From: Anthoceros angustus
Lineage: Eukaryota > Streptophyta > Anthocerotopsida > Anthocerotales > Anthocerotaceae
Direction of reading: 5' to 3'
DNA length: 64,000 nt
Assembly: GCA_010909165.1 (NCBI GenBank)
Contig: MU008190.1
Span: forward strand, 1-64,000
Of the stretch, positions 43,219 to 54,327 are shown piece by piece; the stretch's first letter is position 1; the number at the start of each line of letters is the position of its first letter. Both the position numbers and the translations under genes were made by a program. The notes below the pieces were generated by a model. It was not told where the DNA came from. It did not search any database and saw only the letters and a program-made list of their open reading frames with translations.

Positions 43219-44400
43219 TTGACATCCTTTCATCCTTGTGGCGTCATCAGGCCACGGTGTGACTCCTCCCTAGCTTTTCTATTAAGCCTGCGGAATGTTG
43301 ATCTGTACATTATGCAGGCATTTGGAGACATTATCGGGCCAGGGATCTTCGAGTGTGCCGCAGCCTTTGCGCAGCTGCAGGCGTCCTTTCCTATCGCTTT
43401 TGGGGACACAGCTCTGCTGGCCATGGAGCCCTCGACGCCGGCGATCTTCCTTGGGAGCTGGGCCCTCTCTGCCCCCGACTTCACCGCTCGTTTTTTAATA
43501 TGAGATGTTCCCATCTTGGAGGCCTTCGTCTCCAGCATTGAGGAGGGGGCCTTCCCTTTGCAAGCTTCCCTTAAGTTGGCCAGGGACTCCCTTTCTTCTG
43601 AGGCTAGGACGGCCATGCCTCCCTTTTCCTCGTTTTCCGTGGAAGGGCTACGTGGCCTTCAGGCCTCTCTCCAAGAGATGCATGTAGTATGGGCAGGCGT
43701 AGCGGGCAATCCTTATGGACTCTACTATTCCCAAGCTCGCTCGTGTCCGCATCCGCCTTTGTGGGGGGGGGAGGCGGGCAAGAGGGGGAAGGTGGCGGCT
43801 GTGCCCTGGCTTCTAGCTCGGCCTTGCATCCGAGCGTTCTGAATCGCACCAACTTCTTTCTCTACTGCGATAAGGTTGTACCTGGGTTTAGTCTAGCCTC
43901 TAGGTTGTTCTCTCTCAACCTGCAGCTATGGGGCCCCCCTCGACGACTCAGGGTCCCACCTGGCTTGCTGTCCAATTGGAGGGCAATGTATCACTACGCA
44001 TGATGCTGTTCGCGATGTCATGTTCTCAATGGCCAAGGAGAGCGGTTATTTTCCATACAGGGAGCGTCCATAAATCCTGCGCAATGGGATGTCGTTCAGG
44101 GCGGATTTATTTCTGATCCGGGGGGACCAAATCTCTGTTGCAGATGTCGTCGTAATGGACCTTACCCGAAACTCCATTTATGAGCACGTCGTTATCAACC
44201 CTCCAGGCTGGGCGGTGGAGGGATCTGCGATTGCCAAGGTACACAAGTACACACCTTTGTAGGATGGCCACGCCTTCATCCCCTCGCCATTGAGACTCAC
44301 GGGGCTATGCGCAAGGATTTTCCCCGGCTCATAAAGGATTGTGCTAAAAACTACCACAGTTGTCGTAGTGGGGTGGGTCTCCCTCTTTCCTCGGTGGTGA
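43219..44400 (+). mobile_element. LINE-like retroelement 3' remnant
   Basis: Plus-strand degenerate coding sequence. At about 43430-43500 AIFLGSWALSAP, and at 43510-43680 a helical segment, match the region after RT in a plant non-LTR element type. At about 44100-44330 the C-terminal block reads ADLFLIRGDQISVADVVVMD, then KVHKYTPL, a stop, and in another frame FIPLAIETHGAMRKDF. Several stops and frameshifts show it is dead. RT itself is not in the window. Confidence 0.55.
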
Positions 44401-44936
44401 CTTTTTTTTGACAGCAGTATCCATCACCTTGCAGAGGGCGCTGATTAACACTATTTACAGGACGACAACGAGAGCAGGACACGTGGCATCATCAGCACCA
44501 GTTATAGGTAGGCCTTTCTTCATCTTGGACCACGACATAATCGGGTTTCCATCTCTTCTTTTTAATAAAGTCTGCATTGTTTCATTGTTTTGCAATATGG
44601 AATACACAATATCGTTCATTGTCAGCTGGGAAGTGTGCGGAAACTATACGTAGCACCGTCCACGCCACAGTTGGTCCCGTGAAGGAGTCGAAATCGTATC
44701 GAGGGGTCACGAAAAGCGGCAGGGGTTCTTGCACAGTAGGTGAGTTCTCCTCTCACCAGCTCCTGGAATTGCTGTTTTCATGCGGCGAGCATCACGGTGG
44801 CTTTTTGTGGCAGATAGGATTGATTGTTTCCCGTGTCTGTGAGCGGGAAATCGCTCTTGGCTTCCTCCCTTTTGTTCCGCTGCCTCGTCCTTTTGGTTCC
44901 TTTTCCCCTTCACAGGCAGGCACCTTCTCTTCCACA

Positions 44937-46218
44937 ATGTTGGCGGCCAGGAGAGCGGGAGCCAGGCTCGGCAAGTCGGAGCTGCTGCGATCTATTACCA
45001 GTGTTCCGGCGGCGGAAGTAGCTGCCACCAGCGCACAGACCTCTCCCTCGGCCTCTCCATCTTCCAGCAGCAGCACGGAGAAGGCACCGAACTTGAAGAA
45101 GTTTGCAATCTACCGATGGATCCCGGAGCAGAATGCCAAGCCGTTCATGCAGACCTACACGGTGGACACGAACCAGTGCGGGCCCATGGTGCTGGATGCG
45201 CTCATCAAAATCAAGAACGAGATCGACCCCACCCTCTCCTTCCGCCGTTCCTGCCGGGAGGGCATCTGCGGCTCCTGCGCCATGAACATCGAAGGGAGCA
45301 ACGGGCTGGCATGCCTCACCCAGGTGAACAAGGATGCGTCCAAGGAGACCTACATCACTCCTCTGCCGCACATGTATGTGATCAAGGATCTGGTGACGGA
45401 TATGACTCAGTTCTATGCCCAGTATAAGAGTATCGAGCCGTGGTTGAAGACCAAGAAGCCAGCTCCCGAAGGGAAAGAGCATCTGCAGAGCAAGAAGGAC
45501 CGAGCTAAGCTGGATGGGATGTACGAGTGTATTCTCTGCGCCTGCTGCAGCACCTCATGCCCTAGTTATTGGTGGAACCCGGATAAGTACCTGGGTCCGG
45601 CAGCCCTCCTTCATGCTAATAGGTAAGTTAGGGTTTTAAGTTTTTTGCAGCCTGCTGGCTTGAGTCTTGTATAGACTGTGTGAAAGTCGGTGATGCTCTT
45701 TGCTGTTCTTTTGGAAACGTGTAGCATGGTAGGGTTTGGGGGAGAGGACAGTACAGGGGGTTACAAGATCCTGTCTGTTTGGGGCTGAGGCACCAAAGCA
45801 AAGATGCCCTGTATGTTAGGGTTTGGGGGAGATGACAGTAGAGGGGGTTACAAGATCCTGTCTGTTGGGGGCTTAGGCACCAAAGCAAAGATGCCCTGCA
45901 TGTCAGGGTTTGGGAGAGATGACAGTAGGGGGAAGGGGGTTACGACATCCTTTCTGTTTGGGGCTGAGTTACCAAAGCAAAGATGCCCTGTATGATCACA
46001 AATGCTAACTGCTGTTGCGCCCCTGGAATGTTTACAGGTGGATATCAGATAGCAGAGATGACTACACGAAGGAGCGTCTGGATGCCATCAACGACGAGTT
46101 CAAACTGTATCGCTGTCACACCATCATGAACTGTGCCAAGGCGTGTCCAAAGGGACTGAATCCAGGGTTGCAGATTTCCAAGCTCAAGAAATCTCAAGTC
46201 ACTAGCCTGTTCTCATGA
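44937..46218 (+). CDS. SDHB: succinate dehydrogenase iron-sulfur subunit, mitochondrial
   Basis: Two exons, 44937-45622 and 46038-46218, 288 aa. It carries electrons from the flavoprotein subunit to ubiquinone in mitochondrial complex II. An Arg/Ser/Ala-rich presequence (about 1-50) precedes the mature protein ([11 protein letters not shown]). The 2Fe-2S site has C106, C111, C114 and C126 ([10 protein letters not shown]). C198, C201 and C204 with C265 fit the 4Fe-4S cluster, and C208, C255 and C261 fit the 3Fe-4S cluster ([26 protein letters not shown]). The intron splits an Arg codon (AG|G) just before WISDSRDD, with a strong GTAAGT donor, and separates part of the cluster ligands into exon 2. 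The intron holds a minisatellite. Confidence 0.96.
45731..45995. repeat. 87-bp minisatellite inside the SDHB intron
   Basis: Three tandem copies beginning AGGGTTTGGG at 45731, 45818 and 45905, each running through TTACAAGATCCTGTCTG and ACCAAAGCAAAGATGCCCTG. The array fills most of the 415-bp intron and ends about 40 bp before the acceptor. Confidence 0.9.
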
Positions 46219-48700
46219 GGGCACGGAAGAGAGTTTCACTGCCTGACCGAAAGCGTGAGTGTATCGATCAGTAGACCCACCAGCCTATGGGTGTCCTGTG
46301 CTGCATGTAACTCAAGATTTCCATGGGCACCTAGCCAGCTTTGGTAAGCCGCAAATTGTAAACAGATTTACTCAGTGCTTCTCAGGCATCTTTGGTAAGC
46401 CGCAAACTGTAAACAGATTTACTCATCATCGTAACCGGAGGAATGTACCCATCTCCTACGTTGGAAGATGATGGGTACGGTCAGCGTTTTCGCGGTCAAG
46501 ACACGATGTCCTGTGTCCCCACCCCCTTCAGCCAGTAATCTTGCAGCGTGTGTAGGACAGAGGGTGATGAGACCATGGGCCCTACACACAACCTCGCGAA
46601 GCAAATATCTTGTAAAACCTACGTGGTTACTGCTTACGTTCTCACCCACTCGCTTTGCTTTGGATATGTTGCAGCAACATTGACACCCAAAAGAGTAAAA
46701 CTGTTCAACTGCTTCCGATATCCTGATACCTAGGCAACTGCAGGGCGTGTCCCAGGCCCTCCTCTCATCAGAAGCAAGAGGTTTCCAAACTGTACTGATA
46801 ACCGGACAAAAGTGTCACAGGAGCGCACTCTGGGAGCTCTTCTTATCTCCGGGAGGATCCCCAAAAGCCTGATACGGGAGTACCAAAGACTGCCCCTGAG
46901 CCCCAACATGTCCAACCGTTGCTGGCCAGCCAGCCACCATTTCTCCCCAATCCATCATTGAGCGGTACATACTACATTGCCAACAGTTACAAAATATATG
47001 ATCTAACACTGCATGTGGTTGTGGGTGTGTAGGTAGCCTGGCCGGCGGGTAAATTTTACTCATAGACAAAGGCCCCCGTCTGGCGTCGTCAGCCTGGCGT
47101 CGGACGGTCAGGTGGGGAGTTCTGCACGTAAATGCAGGTCCTGGACTCCTGGCAGCAGCAGCAGCGGTGGAGCGTGATCCCTCCGACAGAGCTGGGTGTG
47201 CCCTTTCCGCCCACCTTTCCCCTTTCCCCTCTCCTTTCCCTTTCCCATTCCCATTCCCATTCCCATTCCCTTTCCCTTTCCGTTTCCCCTTTACATCACC
47301 TCACGGTTGGTGACACCGATGTGTATGTACACACGTACATACTGTACATACAATACAGGCTGTGTGGACATGTATGGCATGTACATTCCAGTGCTCTGCC
47401 CCCTCTGCAGCAGAGCAGAGAGGAGAGAAGAGGAGAGGGCTGGCCCATCCATATCCAGACACTCTCTGGAGTTCTGAACACTGGGCCCGGGAAGCTGTAC
47501 TATGTTCCCGCAGGCAAGAACGATCTTACCACAGATATACAGCATGTGCCTGGTACCTGCATATGTACCTGCATACCAGTGTCTTGCATGGGGTATGTAC
47601 AGTACATTCTGCCCTATGTACATATGTACATATGTAAACACATAACACATACACATACACATACACATGCATTTGTTTAGGGTTTGAGTGACTCGTGTTG
47701 GGTGCAGGGCAAACGGTCAAAGGGGGGCTGGTGACGGTCAAAGGTAGCAGGCGCACGGTCCCCTCGTCCCGTTCGCGGAAGCAGAGTAGTAGTGGTCAGC
47801 ACAAGGTTTGTGGAACAGAGGAACAAGCCTCGGCAGCTTCATCCAGACGCCCTGCCCCGCACAGGCAAGGTTCATTTGCTTGGTTCCCGCTTGGCACCTT
47901 GGCAGCTTGGCTGCTTGGCAGCGTGCTTGTGGCGGCTGGGACCCGGGCGGGCCCCACGGTCCCTGGCGGCGGGCCCCGCCTCGGCACTGCCACGTTGCCG
48001 TGGTTCCACGGCCCAGACCCAGCAGTAATGCCATCACGGCCCGCGGGAAGGAAAATTGAAAAATGTTGCTTTGACCGGATATCCGGTCAAACTTGTTGGA
48101 GGCGGCGACGCTGAGCGGGCGGGCGTTAACTCGGAGTGACCCGGGGTTGGAGTCGCAGTTAACTCGGGTTGAGGCGTTATACTATCTTCCTGCTCGCTCG
48201 CCTCGTTCTCCACACTTCTTCGTTTCCTTTCCTTTCTATTCCTTTCCTTTCCTCACCATTCCTCGGCTGCCACTTGCTTGGCCTTCTGGTGGCTTCGCGT
48301 GCGCCTGCCTTGTAGATGCTTCGCGGAGGGCTTGGCGTAGCTCGGGGGTAGTGCGTGTGGTGCAGGAGTCGTGGTGCTGCCTTTTGGCCCCAATCGGCTG
48401 CTCCAAGGCGCAATTGTGGGCGGTCGAGTCCGAGCCCGGCTGGGCCAGGCGCGGGAGCAGCAGGAGGCACGGCAGGAGGTGGCTGAAGGAGGGAGAGAGG
48501 GAGCGAGCGAGTGGGCGAGCGGGCGAGCGAGCCAGCCAGCCTTCCCCGCCGGCTGGACATGTGCGTGCCCAGTTGCGGTAGGTGGGTTGTTGTTATTGTT
48601 GGTTTGTTGAGCTGTGCTGGGAGGTTTGTGGGTTTTGCAATTGCCGTGCTGCAGTGCGAATTGCTGATTGTGGGCGCTGCGGTGCTGGCAGAGCGAGGTG
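46219..48700. other. intergenic, microsatellite-rich
   Basis: No gene supported. Holds a 51-bp tandem duplication (46339-46425, unit CTTTGGTAAGCCGCAAA), a polypyrimidine TTCCCA/TTTCCC tract (about 47210-47290), GTACATA-rich alternating sequence (47320-47640) and an ACACAT repeat (47645-47670). From about 47700 the sequence becomes GC-rich, leading to the VQ gene; part may be its promoter and 5' UTR. Confidence 0.5.
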
Positions 48701-48704
48701 GAGG

Positions 48705-49675
48705 ATGTCCGCTAGGCTATCGCGCATTCTCTTGGACGACGAGGGCGGGCTCTTGGCGTCGCGGAATCCGGTGGTGAGATTGGCGGAGCAGCAGCGGGAG
48801 CGGGAGCAGGAGCAGGAGCAGGAGCGGGAGCGGGAGCGGAGCAGGAGCAGGCGCAGGAGCAGGAGCAGGAGCAGGGGGCTGCGCAGGCGGAAGGGGGTGC
48901 AGGTGCCATGGCGACGCCCATGGACGTGTCGGACTTAGGCGGCGGCGGGGGAGAGGAACCGGGGCGGCGGGGCGGTGAACAGCAGGGCCGGCAAGATGGC
49001 GAAGAACGCGCGGGGCGGCCCGTGGCCGCGCCCGCCCGGAGGCCAAGGTGTTCTTCATCGAGCCCACGGAGTTCCGCAGGACGGTGCAGGAGCTGACGGC
49101 GCAGGAGCCCGCGCCGCCACCCAGGCTCAACACCCGGCTGTCGAGGATCGCGCCGCCGCCTCTCCCGGTGCGCCCCTCCGTGAGCTACCCCAAGCTCCCG
49201 CCGCAGCCCCCGCACCTGCCGGCTCTCTTATCACCCCCGCAGGCCGGGCAGCGGCCGGGCAACCCGTTCCAGGGGTTTGGGGGCCTCGCCTTCCAGGGAA
49301 TGCAGCATCACCACAGGCTGTCCCCCAGGGGGATGGGGGTGGCGGGGCCGGCGGGAGCCCCCGTCCCGGTCTCGCCCTTCCCGCTCCTCACGCCCGGCAC
49401 CTTCGCCCAGCTCCTGCCCTCTCCCAGCGACCGGTGGGCGGATCTGGAGTCGCCCGGCACCTCCTTCCTCATGCAGCACGCGCAGGCCATGGTGGCCGGG
49501 GCCATCAACGCCGCCGCCGCCACCTCCTGCCTCCCCCTCCTCCCCAGGTGCCTTCCAGGATGGAGTCTGCGAATGCGCCCCTCCCCAGTTTCGCCCAAGA
49601 TTTTGCTGCCTTGTACCAGCAGCTGCAGCAGCAACAACAGCAGCAGGAGCAGCAGCAGCAGCAACAGCAGCAACA

Positions 49676-49716
<41 letters not shown>

Positions 49717-50213
49717 TGCTTCCGCAGTCTTCCACTGGGTTGCCCACGATGGACGGAGCACCCTTCTTGCACTTCGGGAATGCAAATGGGTATGGCAGCA
49801 GCAACGGGAATGGCAATGGGCTGCAGCTTCCTCTGCACTTCCCGCCCAGAATGGAGACGGGCGGTGGCTTCCCCCACTTTCCCAGCGCAATGCAGTCCGG
49901 GGGCACATTCATGCAGTTCCCGTCCAGGATGGACACCGGGTTCAGCAACTTCGGGCCGCTGTCCCCGAGGATGGATGGCCAGGCTATGTCTCAGCCCTTG
50001 TCGCCCTTGTCTCCGTCCTTCGGGCTGCCACCTCTGTCCCCATCCATCATGTCGTTGCCCCCGCTGTCGCCCACCTTCCCCTTTTCTCCCCTGGGGCTGG
50101 GGAGCCAGGACTTCGGGCTCACCAACGTGTATGCAGGGTTCACCAACAACCTGTCGCCCACGGCGGGGCTGACCGGCGACGCCTTCTCCTTCCCCGACCG
50201 TGTTTTCTCCTGA
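48705..50213 (+). CDS. VQ-motif protein, split-frame model
   Basis: VQ proteins are small plant transcriptional cofactors that bind WRKY factors and are MAPK substrates. The VQ motif FRRTVQELTA lies at about 49069-49098 in one frame, followed by PPR/SP-rich sequence typical of the family. The C-terminal half (Q-rich tract 49617-49715, then many SP sites such as PLSPLSP) is in another frame. A model consistent with splice signals and phase is 48705-48902, 49048-49491, 49548-50213 (435 aa), putting a basic RERE/SRSRRR segment before the VQ motif. The 56-bp second intron has a weak donor (GTGGCC), so a pair of frameshifts is possible. A single open frame from 48975 to 50213 also exists but lacks the VQ motif. 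Confidence 0.6.
49617..49715 (+). repeat. CAG/CAA polyglutamine repeat
   Basis: Nearly pure CAG with CAA and GAG interruptions, encoding a Q-rich tract in the VQ gene's C-terminal frame. Long poly-Leu or poly-Cys frames on the opposite strand are artefacts of this repeat. Confidence 0.9.
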
Positions 50214-51793
50214 TGCTGCTGCTGTTGGAGAGGGAGGAAGGACGGACATGGCTTTGCTTACACCGGAGCAGTTGTGTAGTGGGAGAGAAGGATGTGGGAG
50301 CATGTACTTTGTCATGTCATCCCAAATGACGAGAGAAGGAAGGACATGGCTGCACTGCTTTTCACTAACCACCTGCGAGCAGCTAACTGTTTTTTTCTGG
50401 GGGACAGTTTGTGCTTCTTTGCCATGCCAAATGTGGAAAGTGTAGGAGGAAGAAGAAGCCCGGCCAGAAGCTCCCTCTGCTTCGGATGTACACTAGCACC
50501 ACTTCAAGGTCACTCGCTTTCGCTCCTCCGAGTCTGTGGCCTTTTGTGCAACTGGTGCAGCAATGGAGGGCAGTAATAGGGCAGAGGATCAAACGTAGAT
50601 ATAGTTTGCTCATTCTTTCTGGAGTACTGTAGGTGGCATCCCTGCAAGCCTCTTGAGAACAATGTGAACTGGGGATGATGCTGCCTCAGGATATGTTCTG
50701 CTTCCAAATGTTTCCAACAGGAGACATGTAAGTAGTGAACTATGTACAGACATTCAGTTGTGCTCGCTGCTGAAGCTGATGAGCGCCCACCTAGCATTGA
50801 GCTTTGCCCAAGTCTCTAAAAGAGAGATTCCGTGGTTGAAAGCGGGCATGTAGACACGGACCTGGAGGCATCGTTGCGCTTGGTTCCATCCATTACTTTG
50901 GCTTATGCTTTTGCCATGTGGCCTGGAGCCAAAAATAGAAAGTTGCGCGTGCACTGTAATAATGCCACCGACTGTGTGCGGGTGCGCACGGAAAGCCAGC
51001 AATAACATCACGATCGATGTGAAAACGTGAAAAAAGGCAGGTCACAAAAATCATAAATGTGAAATCCCGTATGAACATAGAGGGCGGTGAATCCCAAGAC
51101 CTCTGCTAATAAATCTGTCGGGTGTTGGGGAGAATGACTGACATGATGTACGTTCATGAGCCTCCGCTGCCACAGGCCTGCCCACGCCATCCAGCTCCCC
51201 TTCCAGAAGATCATCTTCCATGTCGCTGAGATTGCAGCGACGGATGCAGGGTTTCATCCGGGTAGAAACACGCCCGCCGGAGTCTGAAAGGAGAAGCAGC
51301 AGAAGATGAGACGGCAAGGAGAACATCGCCTTGCAGCAGGGAAGCAGGAAGCAAGCAAAGGCGATTGGTCTTGAAGGTGAGTGTTGCTGTCCTGCCCTGT
51401 CGAGGCAGGGGCTTAGGTTGTTGTGTGTAGCGAGCGTGTCCTCTGAAACCCATTGAAAGCAGCTTAGTAGAGCCAAATTGGTGAAGGAGGGTCACTGATC
51501 TGCCGTAAAATTGGTTGCAGGAGGGACCCGACTCGTCTTGAGGCCATGGCTGATGGTACGCTGCTAAGTGCATACCCTCAGCGATGTGCTCCTCCAGCTC
51601 GTGCAAACTGGCTCGGAGCAGATATGGATGTTGCGGTGGAAGGAAACACGGATGCCCCGAGCTGGTCCACAGCCGCACCCAAGGTCATGCAGTACTGCGC
51701 AACTGCTGCACTGGCGTTGGCAGGGATGTTGGTGGCCTTGTCAGGAACCGCATGCGCCGCCTGCCTGAGCACTAGGATTAAGGAGTCCATTTC
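50214..51793. other. intergenic, no gene recognised
   Basis: 3' flank of the VQ gene, where an imperfect repeat of GGAAGGACATGGCT occurs near 50237 and 50338, and 3' flank of the small minus-strand gene. No family motif in any frame. Confidence 0.45.
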
Positions 51794-52629
51794 TCAGACT
51801 GGCGTCCAGCCACGCTCCATTTCTGTGTCTTGCTGCGATAAGTCTGCGTCCTGGCTCCCAATGCCTGGTGTCCCGTCATCCCAACACGGCTCCAAGATCC
51901 CAGCCTCGAGCCCCGTGTCCGGTGTGTCATTCTGCATGATCATGGCCCGTCCGATAACAGCTCGGTTGACAGCACGAACCCTTTGCAGCGCAAAGCAAGC
52001 TCCCCAAAGCTTACCCAGCAGGCTTGGGAGAGGGTCCTCTCCATCCCTTTCACCATGTTCTGAAGGCGAAGAATCCAGGACCGGTCAGGACTCCCTGCAA
52101 ATGGCACTTCGGTGAACCGCGACACCACCTCATGGAAACAAGTAGTCTTACCTCCTGAAGCTCCAAGCATGAGAGCATCCAGCAGGCTGATGCCGTTTTT
52201 CACCACTTCAGCCGTACGCTCACATAGGGCAGCAGCAACAGCGGGACCAGCTCCGACTGTGCTCCCATGTGCAACTATAATTACACCGTGGAGTGTGTAC
52301 GCATATGACTTCACCACTTCTTCCATTGGCCCTTCAAAGGCAGGTTCCAACATTCCAACTGCAGCTTGCACACATACAACGCCACTTGGAGCCTGTCCAT
52401 CCTAGCGCATTTCCACAGCGCATTGGCATATGGCTAACATTTCTCCAAACCAACTCTACAGCTACCTACCTGTTATGGCAAGCTCGACTACTTGATCCGC
52501 CGCTCTCTTCAGATGATCCCAACTTTCTCTCCCAAGTACACTGGCAGGCACGTCACTGGCAGGGACGTCCAGCAGCTGCTGCACACAGAATTCCATCAGC
52601 AAGGGCAACCCTAAGCTCATTCGTGGCAT
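51794..52629 (-). CDS. unrecognised 194-aa protein, four exons
   Basis: Exons 52629-52470, 52358-52152, 52094-52015 and 51931-51794 join in frame (585 nt) through good GT-AG signals (GTAGGT, GTAAGA and GTAAGC donors). The protein is helical in its first two-thirds, with MLEPAFEGPMEEVVKSY and AHGSTVGAGPAVAAALCE as the best conserved-looking parts, and has an acidic hydrophilic tail ending GWTPV. I cannot assign a family. The STVGAGP segment weakly recalls plant cyclin-D1-binding (GCIP-like) proteins, but that is only an impression. A possible acceptor (TGTAG|GATGCC) lies just before the ATG, so further 5' exons beyond the minisatellite at 52.76-53.09 kb are possible. Confidence 0.55.
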
Positions 52630-52754
52630 CCTACACCAGGCATGCTCTACCTAAAGTCTCGGCACACTTTCCCAGCAAAAACATGAGAAACAAACATGGG
52701 GAACAAGGGAATGGAGTACCGAAAGACATCCATGCAGAGCCCTTCTGGCGACGA

Positions 52755-53088
52755 GATAATCCCAGAACTGCTTTCTCATTTTCTCGCTCCCTTCCTCATC
52801 AAACGAGAGAATCCCAGCCTATCCTCTAACAGGCTGTTGAATCCCAGCACTGTTTTCTCATGTTCTCGCTCCCTTCATCATCAAACGAGTGAAAGCCAGC
52901 CTATCCTCTAACAGGCTGCTGAATCCCAGCACTCTTTTCTCATGTTCTCGCTCCCTTCATCAAACGAGTGAATGCCAGCCTATCCTCTAACAGGCTGCTG
53001 AATCCCAGCACTGTTTTCTCATTTTCTCGCTCCCTTCATCATCAAACGAGTGAATCCCAGCCTATCCTCTAACAAGCTGTTGATCGTC
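52755..53088. repeat. about 80-bp minisatellite, four copies
   Basis: Four imperfect tandem copies of a unit with TTTTCTCATGTTCTCGCTCCC, TCATCAAACGAGTGAAT and CCAGCCTATCCTCTAAC. Copies differ by one CAT triplet and a few substitutions. Confidence 0.9.
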
Positions 53089-54327
53089 AATCCGATTATA
53101 GCTCATATGCACTCACTCACCTCAAGGAATGTTGCGCTTGATTTCAAAAGTTGATTTCATTCTTGCAATTCGCAACAGCTGAACTGAGTACTTTCGGAAG
53201 GCTCACAGCGTCCTCTCGTATTATGCTCAGAAGATGGCAACACTCCCTCACGCTGATGTCTGAATTTTCAGTACTGGCCTCTTCTTACGTTTCGATTCGG
53301 GTTCTGCGTCTCGTTTGTGCCTTAAGTTGTGTGGCTTGCAACACCGGAACGATCGTGACGAGTCAGGATCGTTGCAATGAGTACAGGACGCGTCCGATGC
53401 CAAATGATTCACGACTGGAATGATTTGATCGTGAGCGTCTATCAACGCTGCGAAGCCCTATCTCCAGTCTGTCCGGCGCATTCTTCGTCTCTGTAGACGC
53501 GCGAGAGAGTGTGCAGACCGGATCAAGGTTGTCGGAGAGACGATGGCAGCTTCAAGCTCGTGGATGGCTGCTCCAAGCTCGGTGAAGGTGCCACAGCGAA
53601 AAGACGCAGTACGTGCATGGCCTCTCTCTGCTGCCTTCTTCAAGAATTACCGATTGTTGTGAGCTCGTGACTCAGAGCTCGTGTTTTGATGTCGGCGTTA
53701 ATGTTGTCAGGCGGAAGAAGATTGGAGCGCAGGGCCCCTATCCTTGCTTGCGAGATGCGTGAAGGAAAACAAGACGGTGCGTGGCATCTGTCTAGTATTG
53801 TTCGGAAGCCGTTGTTAGTCTCACGCGTGCAGTGTGTCATGTGGACCGAGTTCTGATGCATTGCCGGCTTTGCAGATTCTGATCTACTGCCGAAATGGTA
53901 AGAAAATGCTTGGAAGAGTGAAAGCATTCGACCGATACGTTAATGTGGTGCTCGTGGATGTTATGGAGAAGTGGAGCGATGTAATTTCTCGGAACCGTTC
54001 TTACGTGTAGGTTCTTCGAAGTTCCCGCTGATTATGCTGCTAGACCTGGTCTGATGAAAACGTTGCACAATCGTTGCAGAAGCCGAAGAGTGGAGCGGGG
54101 AAGAAGAAGAGGAATCCTCCGCAGAGAGAGAGGCGGATCCCCAAGCTGTTCCTCCGAGGCGACAGTGTGATTCTCGTGGTGGCGATTAAGGAGTAACAAC
54201 TAACGTCGACCGGCTGTCGAGATGGCAACTCTGGAGTAACCTTCTTGAGTTTTCCGGCAACACGAGCCCTTGACATCACAGGTGGCAAGGGGGACTTCAC
54301 CAGCACAGCAGCTTTCTATGACATGGT
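53089..54327. other. intergenic, no gene recognised
   Basis: 3' flank of the PPR gene and possible 5' region of the small gene. A few minus-strand frames of 60-95 codons show no family signal. Confidence 0.4.

Noticed and set aside
49308-50372. Minus-strand frames across the VQ gene, including poly-Leu and poly-Cys runs
   Set aside because: They are the antisense of a CAG repeat and SP-rich coding sequence; the plus strand has the recognisable motif.
51546-52115. 189-aa plus-strand open frame
   Set aside because: It is antisense to the spliced minus-strand gene and shows no family motif or good codon pattern.
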